64,000 nt of DNA, taken from the NCBI GenBank assembly GCA_033763735.1, contig JANRJY010000020.1, forward strand, positions 13,569-77,568, given 5' to 3'. A program made the position numbers and the translations under genes. The stretch's first letter is position 1. Every line of letters starts with the position of its first letter. Source of the DNA: JANRJY01 sp033763735 (GTDB lineage Bacteria; Bacteroidota; Bacteroidia; Cytophagales; UBA9547). The notes under the pieces are model-generated. The model was not told the origin of the DNA. It worked only from the letters and a program-made list of their open reading frames with translations, and did no database searches. Below are positions 1 through 7,644 of this stretch, piece after piece.

Positions 1-228
1 AAAATTAAGAATAAAATTTTCAATAAATATAGTTCGCTAAAAATGAATCATTTAATTCTTTTTTAGTTAATAATTTTTTAAAAAATATCCTGAACTCACG
101 TAAAGGTTAGTTAGTTATACAGTTGCTGATGTAACAGAATTAATATTGAAATTAGTTGAAAATGAAAACCTAAATTTTAATAACTCACTTTTAGTAGTGG
201 ATAAAAATGGAATTAGGCAAAGATTATT

Positions 229-1581
229 CTAACGGTTAACATAAATTTTATACTTTGAATCCTTATAGGTAATCACATATAATCCATTCGTCAAATTTCC
301 CAAATTAATGGAATTTTGAATGTAATCTGGCTTTTCAATTAGTATATTATTTCCATAAATGTTAATAATTTTTATTTGACTCATTTCTATTGGTTCTGAT
401 GAAAATATAGTCCCATTTGTAGGATTGGGGTAAAAAGTCAAGATACTTTTACTTGATTCTAGTAATATTTCTTGTATCGTATTGGTATTCGAATCAACTT
501 TGATACTTTGGGAACTGGTGGCACTTCCAAAAGCAGTTATAACACTTACTTTTCCATTTAGGTTTCCTTTGGGTACAGTAACTACAATTGAGGTGCTATT
601 ATTTACTCTAAAACTTGTAGTGGTATAATTGGCAAGCACCACCGATAAAACAGAATTGAAATTACTGCCATTAATAGTAAAGACCTTTAGGATAGATAGC
701 ACAGTATCAGACAATGACGTAATGGTGGGTGGGGAAGTTGGAATTGAGAAAATATAAGGATTGCTTTGACCTCTTGGGGTAATCACAACTATATCTTGTG
801 AACCAATTGCCAAATTAGGAACAATGATACTAAAGGAACCAATACCAAAATCGGAAGTAGTTGATAATGTAGCTAATGTGTTTCCAAACATAACACCGAT
901 GATGGTGGTGAAATTTAGTCCGGAAATAGTAATTCTGCCACCAGGAAGTTCGGAATTTGGGCTTATTGAGGTTATTTTTGGGATATTTAAACTAGAAACG
1001 GAAACATTATAAATAGGGGAGATACCTACGGAGTTAGCTATCTTAATTTGAGCTAAACCAATTGATGACACAGGTTGAATAATTAAAGATAACTCAGTGT
1101 TTGATATGGCTTGATATTGAGAACTATTGAGTAACATTCCATTAAAAAAAACACCGGTTACCGTGCCAAATGAAACTCCGGAAAGTGTGACTTCGTCATC
1201 TACTTCAATATAGTTTGAGGAAATGCCCGTAATTGTTGCTTTTTGAGGCACTACAGGGGGGGATAATACAGTAAAATTTAGAGAGTTTGAAATTCCTTGG
1301 GCTGTTTCCATATAAAAGTCGCACACTCCAGGGGTGATAGATGGAACGGTTAACTCAAAGGTATTCGCATCAAATTCTTGAAATTGGGATACTAAGAGTT
1401 GAATTCCTGCAAAAGTAACACCTGTAATGCTACTCAGATTGGTTCCCGAAATAGTGATTTTTGCACCTGTTACACTTTCTGTTGGATTACATGATAAAAG
1501 TACCGGTGCTTGGGCAAATGAAAACCGAGTTATTATTAAACAAATTGCAAGAAATATATTATTACTCGACATTAGCCGCAA
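229..1581 (-). CDS. Secreted IPT/TIG-domain protein with T9SS sorting domain
   Basis: A 450-aa exported protein. It starts with a hydrophobic signal peptide ending near FSFAQ/AP (about residue 24). Four IPT/TIG immunoglobulin-like modules follow, roughly residues 25-110, 112-197, 200-283 and 284-365, each opening with a P-x-I-xx-I-S type strand and containing a G-x-x-F/V-F-x-G-turn. The last 80 residues form a type A T9SS C-terminal domain: YPNPTNG, then I-I-N-I-Y-G and a final L-T-N-G-L-Y-V-I strand. Known: such proteins cross the outer membrane through the Por machinery and are surface-anchored or released. Inferred role: adhesion or carbohydrate contact; no catalytic domain is visible. A second in-frame ATG three codons in could be the true start. 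It appears monocistronic. Confidence 0.85.
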   Translation of the reverse strand: MRLMSSNNIFLAICLIITRFSFAQAPVLLSCNPTESVTGAKITISGTNLSSITGVTFAGIQLLVSQFQEFDANTFELTVPSITPGVCDFYMETAQGISNSLNFTVLSPPVVPQKATITGISSNYIEVDDEVTLSGVSFGTVTGVFFNGMLLNSSQYQAISNTELSLIIQPVSSIGLAQIKIANSVGISPIYNVSVSSLNIPKITSISPNSELPGGRITISGLNFTTIIGVMFGNTLATLSTTSDFGIGSFSIIVPNLAIGSQDIVVITPRGQSNPYIFSIPTSPPTITSLSDTVLSILKVFTINGSNFNSVLSVVLANYTTTSFRVNNSTSIVVTVPKGNLNGKVSVITAFGSATSSQSIKVDSNTNTIQEILLESSKSILTFYPNPTNGTIFSSEPIEMSQIKIINIYGNNILIEKPDYIQNSINLGNLTNGLYVITYKDSKYKIYVNR

Positions 1582-1625
1582 AAGTTATGTTCCTGCCAAT
1601 ATACGAAAAAAATGATTTGTAGTTG

Positions 1626-1722
1626 AATGTCGTTTAGTTAAGACCGAAAAAGTCCCTCTCCATTTTCGGAGAGGGACTTAGGGTGAGGTTTTAAAAACAA
1701 AATTTCTTAACTAAACGACATT
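1626..1722. repeat. 97-bp nested palindromic element (MITE/REP-like)
   Basis: The ends are a perfect 18-bp inverted repeat (1626-1643 against 1705-1722, AATGTCGTTTAGTTAAGA). Inside lies a second perfect 11-bp hairpin (AGTCCCTCTCC at 1651-1661, ATTTTC loop, GGAGAGGGACT at 1668-1678), followed by TAGGGTGAGGTTTT. The inner part resembles the CCCTCTCC/GGAGAGGG...GGGTGAGG intergenic repeat common in Bacteroidota. The element sits between the convergent-side ends of two minus-strand genes and carries no ORF. It may also act as a transcription terminator. Confidence 0.7.
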
Positions 1723-1731
1723 GAATTGTAG

Positions 1732-2028
1732 TTAGTTAAGTGACATATGTGGAACAATAACAGTTGCAGTGTTATGAAACATCAATGGTATTATTTCATA
1801 ACTTATGTAATCCGCAATTGGAAAGCTTTTGATGATTCGTTCGGCTTCTCGTTCATTTTTTACATTCATTACCACCCAAAGTTTCGACCTGTCAAGCGAT
1901 AAACTATATGATGCAAAAGTGCCTTCGTTCAATAAGGTGTCTACTTGAGCTCGTTGTTCAGGGATTAATGAGACAAAATCTTCGTCAAAATATTCTGGAA
2001 GTGTAATATAAGCGATAAATTGATTCAT
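1732..2028 (-). CDS. Muconolactone isomerase-like / YCII-type small protein
   Basis: A 98-aa cytoplasmic protein resembling the muconolactone delta-isomerase-like dimeric alpha-beta barrel family. Visible signs are the N-terminal F-I-A-Y-I-T-L-P strand, P-E-Q-R-A-Q-V helix, S-Y-S-L-S-L-D-R-S-K-L-W-V-V strand and F-P-I-A-D-Y-x-x-Y-E-I-I-P-L-M-F-H end. Size fits the family (about 90-100 aa). Substrate is unknown; many Bacteroidota homologues are uncharacterised and unlikely to be true muconolactone isomerases. It stands alone. Its stop codon lies about 10 bp from the palindromic element at 1626-1722, so transcription probably ends in that element. Confidence 0.65.
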   Translation of the reverse strand: MNQFIAYITLPEYFDEDFVSLIPEQRAQVDTLLNEGTFASYSLSLDRSKLWVVMNVKNEREAERIIKSFPIADYISYEIIPLMFHNTATVIVPHMSLN

Positions 2029-2097
2029 GCAACATATTATTATTTAATCAAAACCTAATTTAGTCAATAAGGGTTCTGATGTACTTATTACAAATAA

Positions 2098-2190
2098 CTA
2101 ATTCTTAAAGGTTAAATATGCTATTCGACCAAATACATATACCATTGTAATTCCTGCAATTAGCAACAAAATATTTATAAGAGTCATCAT
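2098..2190 (-). CDS. Candidate 30-aa single-TM peptide (CcmD-like)
   Basis: A short reading frame, MMTLINILLL... to ...LTFKN, with one hydrophobic segment (residues 3-22) followed by a basic tail (R-I-A-Y-L-T-F-K-N). It lies 19 bp downstream of the 65-aa membrane protein and about 240 bp downstream of the CcmF-type gene, all on the same strand. Known: cytochrome c maturation clusters often carry CcmD, a very small single-span protein that tethers CcmE to CcmC. Inference: this may be a CcmD-like accessory peptide. There is no convincing ribosome-binding site, but that is usual in this phylum. It could also be a chance ORF. Confidence 0.4.
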   Translation of the reverse strand: MMTLINILLLIAGITMVYVFGRIAYLTFKN

Positions 2191-2209
2191 CTTTTTAGTT
2201 TTTTAATGT

Positions 2210-2407
2210 TCAAAATGTCCCCAATGCCCAAACACAAGATATCGTTAATACCAAAATTAATACAATTAAAGCAATTTGAGAAATTAAATTTTGAGCTAAA
2301 TCATTAGTATAATATACAAACCCAACCCCAGCACCGCTTCCAAGTACTAAAGTTATTGCAATACTAAGTAATTGTATTTCAATGGTTAACAGATCTTTCT
2401 TGTCCAT
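2210..2407 (-). CDS. Small two-TM membrane protein downstream of ccmF
   Basis: A 65-aa protein I do not recognise. It has a short charged N-terminus (M-D-K-K-D), a first membrane segment (about residues 13-33, ending G-S-G-A-G-V-G-F-V-Y-Y), a short polar loop with N-D-L-A-Q-N, and a second membrane segment (about 42-62). It follows the ccmF-like gene by only 19 bp on the same strand, so the two are almost certainly co-transcribed. Inference: an inner-membrane accessory factor for cytochrome c maturation or heme handling. No metal- or heme-binding motif is visible. Confidence 0.6.
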   Translation of the reverse strand: MDKKDLLTIEIQLLSIAITLVLGSGAGVGFVYYTNDLAQNLISQIALIVLILVLTISCVWALGTF

Positions 2408-2426
2408 TTCTTAAAATATGATCAAA

Positions 2427-4943
2427 CTAATCATCCTTTTTCTGAAATTCAATATATCTCCTTCTAATTGCAAAAGCCATACCAAACATTGTAAGAATAC
2501 TTCCAAACCATAATATATCAATAAATGGTTTTTCCATCGTTTTCAAAATTATCCAATCTTTTTGAGTGGTTTGAATTCCGAATGTAAACATTGAAGATTT
2601 AGGTTCAATATTTACTAAAGTTATTCTACTACCAATTCCCATATTCTGGTCAGGAATGCGACCTATCATTTGGTTATGAATAATAAATATAGGTTCTAAT
2701 ATATGTTGCAAATTATTGTCTAACACTTTGATACTCGCCTTAATAGCAGCATCTTGACCTGAAAGAGCAATTCCCTGAATTTCATCAACTTTTTTGACTT
2801 CTTCAAGTATAGCGTAATAATCATTAATCAAAAATGTATCGCCAATACTAATTTGTTTCATTTCTATTTCGCTCCAATCTTTTTCGTCATTTGGATCCGG
2901 TATGGATGAAACATGAGTATATATGTCCTTGACTATTAGTTTTTTAATATCCGGAGACGCTAATAACCCCATTTCTTTATTTACTTGTGCACGAGGGTAT
3001 AATGTAAAAGTAGCTCCATCTTCTTTTTTAAATTCTACTTCAAAAAAAGTATTTTCCTCCATATAAGTGATAGTGTCATTTTTGGCATAATATTTTTTGC
3101 CATTTACAATCACATCTTCAGTAAGAATTGCTTTGTAAGGACTTTCAGATAAATACAATTTCTCTTTATTAATGTAACCCGGTACTCCAGCAACTTCGAT
3201 TCTCGGACCTTTGTAAGTAACTTTAAAAGGGTTCATTTGAATTTCCTGATTTCGAAATAGCAACACATTATCCTGATTCATTTCAGTGCTGAATTCTTTT
3301 GAATAAAGTAACCCTGAAGTGTTTTTTGAAATTATTTTAGAATAACCTGCTGAAAACAATACGCCAATTAACATTAAGGCTATTCCAATATGCGCCAACC
3401 CACCACCTAAAGTTTGAGAAGCACTTTTAATTCGTGGGATTAATAAAATTATATTTGAAACAAAAGCAAATATGGAGGTAAGTAATAATATTATATAATC
3501 AATTCGATTGATATTTGAAAAGTAAATAATGCAGGTTGTTAATGCGAGTGTAATTACCAAAGGCGTATAGATAACTTTTTGAATGGATTTTAAATCCAGT
3601 TTTTTCCAAAAAAACAAAGGTCCTGTACCTGATAGTAAAGCAATTGCAATTGAAAACCATATTTGAAATTTGCTGTAGTGTGCTACCTGATCAGCTGGAA
3701 GGGCAATTTTTGAAGTATATCCCAAATTGTTCAGAATAGTGTTATAAACTGGAATTGAGGTAGTCGCAATGATTTGAAATGCAGAAAGACACAGTGTAAG
3801 TATTCCCAAAAAAATCCAAAAGTCAGCATTGAACACGCTCAAAGTTTCTGATTCGGTTGGAATTTTCTTCCAGCAATAAATAAGCAAAGCAATTGCTAAT
3901 ACGATAAAAGTAATCAAATATACTAACAGTTGGGATGATAATCCCAAATCAGTGAATGAATGCACAGAGGCGTTTCCCAAAATACCACTTCTCGTTAAAA
4001 AAGTAGAATATAAAATCAATAGAAAAGTACTTATTGATAATATAATTGCGGTTTTAAGGGCGGTATTATTTTTTTTGTAAATCACCATTCCATGAATGGA
4101 TGCAATTAATATAAGCCAAGGCACATACACAGCATTTTCTACTGGATCCCAATTCCAATAACCTCCAAAGTTAAGTGTTTCATAAGCCCAATATCCTCCC
4201 ATTAAAATGCCAATACCTAATATAAGAGCGGAAAATAATGCCCATGGGAAAGCAGGTTTTATCCATTCGCTATATTGTTTTTGATATAATCCGGCAATGC
4301 AAAAACTAAATGGCACTAAAGTGGTAGCAAAGCCCAAAAACAGGGTAGGAGGGTGAATTACCATCCAATAGTTTTGAAGTAATGGATTTAAACCCGTACC
4401 ATCTTTAGGAACAAATTCCGGATTAGAAGTAAAAATGGGCGCTTCCGGCATAAATTCTCGCATCAGAATAAAAGGAGAACTGCCTAATTTGATTTCCCCA
4501 ATTACCACACCTAAAATCATTGATGCCAAAAAAGCTTGAACCAGCGTAAAAACAGCCATCATTGGTGCTTCCCATTTTTTTTGAGTATTCATTAAAATTA
4601 ATCCTAACACCGCGTGCCAAAACATCCATAATAAAAAACTGCCTTCTTGACCCTCCCAGAAGCAACTTATCATGTAATGAGTTGGAAGTATGTTGGAACT
4701 GTGACTCCATGCGTAATAGTATTCGTAATAGTGATTATAAATAATTACGAACAAAGTTCCGGCAATGGTAAATACTGAAATGGCATGCAAATAAAAAGTA
4801 CTCCTTGAAAATAATATCCAACTTTTTTGTTCATTTACAGCTGATAATGTGGACGTTACATATCCAAAAGATGCTAAAATAGCAGTGACAAATGAAAGAA
4901 TTACCGAAAAGTGACCAACATTACCAATTAGCGAGTGAAACAT
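2427..4943 (-). CDS. ccmF: Cytochrome c maturation heme lyase subunit CcmF/CcsA-type
   Basis: An 838-aa polytopic inner-membrane protein. It carries the heme-handling WWD signature, G-G-Y-W-N-W-D-P-V-E-N-A, at about residues 259-270. It also has the family's M-V-I-H-P-P-T-L-F segment near residue 195 and W-E-G-Q-E-G-S-F-L-L-W near residue 95. Many transmembrane helices fill residues 1-510, then a large soluble periplasmic domain (about 535-805) and a last helix (about 808-828). Known: CcmF receives heme from CcmE and ligates it to CxxCH apocytochromes on the periplasmic side. No ccmABCE genes are visible in the window. It heads a minus-strand group with two small membrane ORFs downstream. Confidence 0.92.
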   Translation of the reverse strand: MFHSLIGNVGHFSVILSFVTAILASFGYVTSTLSAVNEQKSWILFSRSTFYLHAISVFTIAGTLFVIIYNHYYEYYYAWSHSSNILPTHYMISCFWEGQEGSFLLWMFWHAVLGLILMNTQKKWEAPMMAVFTLVQAFLASMILGVVIGEIKLGSSPFILMREFMPEAPIFTSNPEFVPKDGTGLNPLLQNYWMVIHPPTLFLGFATTLVPFSFCIAGLYQKQYSEWIKPAFPWALFSALILGIGILMGGYWAYETLNFGGYWNWDPVENAVYVPWLILIASIHGMVIYKKNNTALKTAIILSISTFLLILYSTFLTRSGILGNASVHSFTDLGLSSQLLVYLITFIVLAIALLIYCWKKIPTESETLSVFNADFWIFLGILTLCLSAFQIIATTSIPVYNTILNNLGYTSKIALPADQVAHYSKFQIWFSIAIALLSGTGPLFFWKKLDLKSIQKVIYTPLVITLALTTCIIYFSNINRIDYIILLLTSIFAFVSNIILLIPRIKSASQTLGGGLAHIGIALMLIGVLFSAGYSKIISKNTSGLLYSKEFSTEMNQDNVLLFRNQEIQMNPFKVTYKGPRIEVAGVPGYINKEKLYLSESPYKAILTEDVIVNGKKYYAKNDTITYMEENTFFEVEFKKEDGATFTLYPRAQVNKEMGLLASPDIKKLIVKDIYTHVSSIPDPNDEKDWSEIEMKQISIGDTFLINDYYAILEEVKKVDEIQGIALSGQDAAIKASIKVLDNNLQHILEPIFIIHNQMIGRIPDQNMGIGSRITLVNIEPKSSMFTFGIQTTQKDWIILKTMEKPFIDILWFGSILTMFGMAFAIRRRYIEFQKKDD

Positions 4944-5001
4944 TCTATATCAAATCAAGTGCGAATTTATAATAGAATGAAGGAAAAAAGAGGAATATCA
5001 A

Positions 5002-5595
5002 TTATTTCTTTGGTTCTTTTTCGGATGGGTCATAAAGCATAGCTGTACATAAACAATTTTTGCGATTTTTCATCATCAAAATATCATGATTCACACAACT
5101 TTGACATCCTTTCCAAAATTCTTCGTCATCGGTAAGTTCTGAATAAGTAACAGGTTCATAACCAAGCTCAGAATTAATTTTCATTACCGCTAATCCGGTA
5201 GTGAGCCCGAATATTTTGGCATCAGGGAATTTTTTGCGCGATAATTCAAATGCTTTGTATTTGATTGCTTTAGCTAAACCTGCTTTACGAAAAGTAGGAG
5301 AAACTATTAAGCCGGAATTGGCGACAAATTTTCCATGACTCCAACTTTCAATATAACAAAAACCAGCCCAAGTTCCATCATGATGCAAAGCAATGATGCC
5401 TTTGCCTTCATCCATCTTATTTTTAATATATTCAGGTGATCGTTTTGCAATGCCGGTGCCTCTTGCTTTCGCACTTTCTTCCATTTCGTGGGTAATCGTT
5501 TCGGCATATTTATGATGCTCAGGACCTGCTTCCTGAATTATAAAGTCCTGTAATTCAAATTCTTTTACTTCCGTTTCTTCCAAATTCGCTTGCAC
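5002..5595 (-). CDS. GNAT acyltransferase of the Bacteroidota arginine-biosynthesis type
   Basis: A 197-aa GNAT-fold protein. The acetyl-CoA-binding region is visible as S-G-L-I-V-S-P-T-F-R-K-A-G-L-A-K-A (about residues 92-108), followed by the K-I-N-S-E-L-G-Y-E-P-V strand. The C-terminus carries two cysteine pairs (C-Q-S-C and C-L-C) that may bind metal. The same architecture is familiar from the GNAT at the head of arginine operons in Bacteroidota, where it is thought to acylate glutamate. Here no arg gene is adjacent, so the pathway assignment is inference. It lies between ccmF and an aspartate kinase, on the same strand but with gaps of about 60 and 150 bp. Confidence 0.75.
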   Translation of the reverse strand: MQANLEETEVKEFELQDFIIQEAGPEHHKYAETITHEMEESAKARGTGIAKRSPEYIKNKMDEGKGIIALHHDGTWAGFCYIESWSHGKFVANSGLIVSPTFRKAGLAKAIKYKAFELSRKKFPDAKIFGLTTGLAVMKINSELGYEPVTYSELTDDEEFWKGCQSCVNHDILMMKNRKNCLCTAMLYDPSEKEPKK

Positions 5596-5742
5596 TTTGT
5601 ATAATCTCTAAAATTATTGAAACTTATTAACGAGTGTATTTCAAATAAAGTTCAAAGATAGTGAGAAGAAAATTAATTTTTGGATTGAGGTTAATTTTTA
5701 AGTTTGATCGTTAAAAATTAAGGATATTTAGATTTTAAAATT

Positions 5743-7119
5743 TTAAAAAAAACTTTCATGCAACACATTTAATGCCTTTTCTAAATCTTTATTTTCAAGG
5801 ATAATTGTGATATTAAGCTCTGATGATCCTTGAGCAATGGCACTAATATTTATGCTATTTTTGCCTAATACCGTAAACATTTTACCTGCAATACCCGGAG
5901 TTTGTTGCATATTATCGCCTATGGCAGCTATTACAGCCATTTTTTCTTTTTGACTTATTTTATCTATAATTTCAAGACGCAGCTCTTCTGCAAATTCTTT
6001 TTTCAATACATCCACCGCTTTAGCACCATCTTGAGGTGATATTGCCAATGTAATGGATTGCTCAGATGAAGCTTGAGTAATCATTACAATACTTATTTGA
6101 TGTGTGGCAAGAGTTCCAAATACTCTTGCTGCAACACCAGCGGTTCCAATCATACCACTACCTTGAATAGTTAGTAATGACACATTTTTGATTGATGAAA
6201 TTGCTTTAAAAGTACCGGAATCATCTAATCTTTTCTTTATTAAAGTCCCTTTGAACTTTGGATTATATAAGTTTTTGATTAACACAGGAATACCTTTCTT
6301 AAATGCGGGCTGTAAAGCGGGAGGATATATTACTCTAGTACCAAAATTTGAAAGTTCCATAGCTTCAGCAAAAGTAAGACTATCAAGGCTATAAGCCTTC
6401 TTTACCATATCCGGATCGGCATTCATTATGCCATCGCGATCGGTATATATTTCTATTATTTCTGCATTTAGAACAGCCCCAATTAAGGAAGCAGTATAAG
6501 AGGTGCCATCCCTGCCTAAAGAGGTTGATTCACCTTTTAAAGACGCACCGATTTGTCCGGTGATGATTTGGATTCCTTTGCTCTTTTTAAAATGATCTTT
6601 TATTTTTTTTTCTGAATCCTCAACTTGAACATGCGCATTGGCAAAAACATTATCAGTAACAATAATTGATTGGCTATCAACATATTGTACTTCAATACCT
6701 TTTGATTTCAGAATTTCGCTTAGCATGTAGGCCGATATTCTAACCCCATAAGTTTGAATATGATCTACTGTGCGCGGAGAAAGTTCCCATAGTAAAAATA
6801 CTCCATGCAAAATATCTTCTAAGTCGTTGAGAATGACCTTGATATTTGCCAGTACTTTGGCCTGATGTTTTACATCAACAAATTTTTTTACGATATTAAA
6901 GTGTCTTTCTTCTAACAATTGCAGCAATTCGCGATAGGTACTTTCACCTGAAAGTGCTTGTTTGCTTATCTCTTCAAGATCGGTGGTTACATTTTTTAAG
7001 GACGATACAACTACACAAATATCTTTGTTCTTTTTTTGTTCGGCAGCTATAATGGCTACGACTTTATCAATACTGGCAGCATCAGCAAGAGTGGATGCAC
7101 CAAACTTCAATATTTTCAT
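5743..7119 (-). CDS. Stand-alone aspartate kinase with two ACT domains
   Basis: A 458-aa protein with an amino-acid-kinase domain (residues 1-295) and tandem ACT domains (about 310-385 and 392-455). Family role: phosphorylation of aspartate, the first step to lysine, threonine and methionine. It ends at L-H-E-S-F-F, where bifunctional ThrA proteins pass into their homoserine dehydrogenase half, and no such half follows. Two conserved motifs deviate: the N-terminal K-F-G-G-x-S is K-F-G-A-S-T (residues 5-10), and the usual G-S-D-Y-T/S-A is G-T-S-Y-T-A (about 204-209), losing the aspartate. It may therefore be a divergent or regulatory paralogue. The start agrees with the KFG strand position. 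Confidence 0.85.
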   Translation of the reverse strand: MKILKFGASTLADAASIDKVVAIIAAEQKKNKDICVVVSSLKNVTTDLEEISKQALSGESTYRELLQLLEERHFNIVKKFVDVKHQAKVLANIKVILNDLEDILHGVFLLWELSPRTVDHIQTYGVRISAYMLSEILKSKGIEVQYVDSQSIIVTDNVFANAHVQVEDSEKKIKDHFKKSKGIQIITGQIGASLKGESTSLGRDGTSYTASLIGAVLNAEIIEIYTDRDGIMNADPDMVKKAYSLDSLTFAEAMELSNFGTRVIYPPALQPAFKKGIPVLIKNLYNPKFKGTLIKKRLDDSGTFKAISSIKNVSLLTIQGSGMIGTAGVAARVFGTLATHQISIVMITQASSEQSITLAISPQDGAKAVDVLKKEFAEELRLEIIDKISQKEKMAVIAAIGDNMQQTPGIAGKMFTVLGKNSINISAIAQGSSELNITIILENKDLEKALNVLHESFF

Positions 7120-7644
7120 AATCGCAAATTTATGTAAATCAAATGAATCAGTTAGTAGAAATGGATTAAAATCATTATGTCAATTTATTGTTTTTGATTG
7201 TTGATTTTTTTATTTTCGAGAAGAACTCTTTTTTAAAACTATACTTTTAATTTAGGTAGGTAATTGATAATAGTACTCTTTTTAAAATCAAAAAGTATAT
7301 TTAGTCTTAAGTTCGAAAATACATTTACGATTTATTTGAGAGATATATGAAATGAAAATGTATAAATGTTTTGGATTTTAATGTGGTGGGTTGACAAAAA
7401 AGCGGGGGTGTGCTGGAATTGAGGGAGGAAGCATACAACCCACTTACTGGCTCATACATCCACCGGCTGTATGCCCTTTCTTGACTTTTTTGCCACTTTT
7501 TGGGTTAAGCCAAAAAGTGGACAATTTATTATCAATCTATTATTTTTTTGGCTATACCTTATTTGTGCAAATATTTATAAAGTGGATTGGAAAAGCAATA
7601 TCAATGCCCTTATAATCAATATTTAAAACCAAAATAAAAGTTTA
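7120..7644. other. 525-bp intergenic region without a supported gene
   Basis: This lies between the starts/ends of two minus-strand genes and probably holds the promoter of the aspartate kinase. The stretch 7382-7530 is less AT-rich than its surroundings. It has a GCATACA...TGTATGC inverted pair (7431-7475) and the hairpin at 7493-7520. A 74-codon plus-strand frame (7391-7615) crosses these palindromes and has no family resemblance, so I do not call it. Confidence 0.5.
7493..7520. repeat. Perfect 11-bp hairpin CCACTTTTTGG/CCAAAAAGTGG
   Basis: Arms 7493-7503 and 7510-7520 pair perfectly around a GTTAAG loop. It sits downstream of nothing on the plus strand and about 370 bp upstream of the aspartate kinase start. 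It looks like a dispersed intergenic palindrome rather than a classical terminator, since no T-tract follows on either strand. Confidence 0.55.

Noticed and set aside
100..232. Plus-strand open stretch ending V-V-D-K-N-G-I-R-Q-R-L-F before the IPT/TIG gene
   Set aside because: It looks like a possible gene tail, but an in-frame stop lies just upstream, no start codon is present and no family is recognisable. It may be a decayed remnant.
7391..7615. 74-codon plus-strand frame in the 525-bp intergenic region
   Set aside because: It runs through two palindromes and has low-complexity, non-family sequence. No coding signal is convincing.
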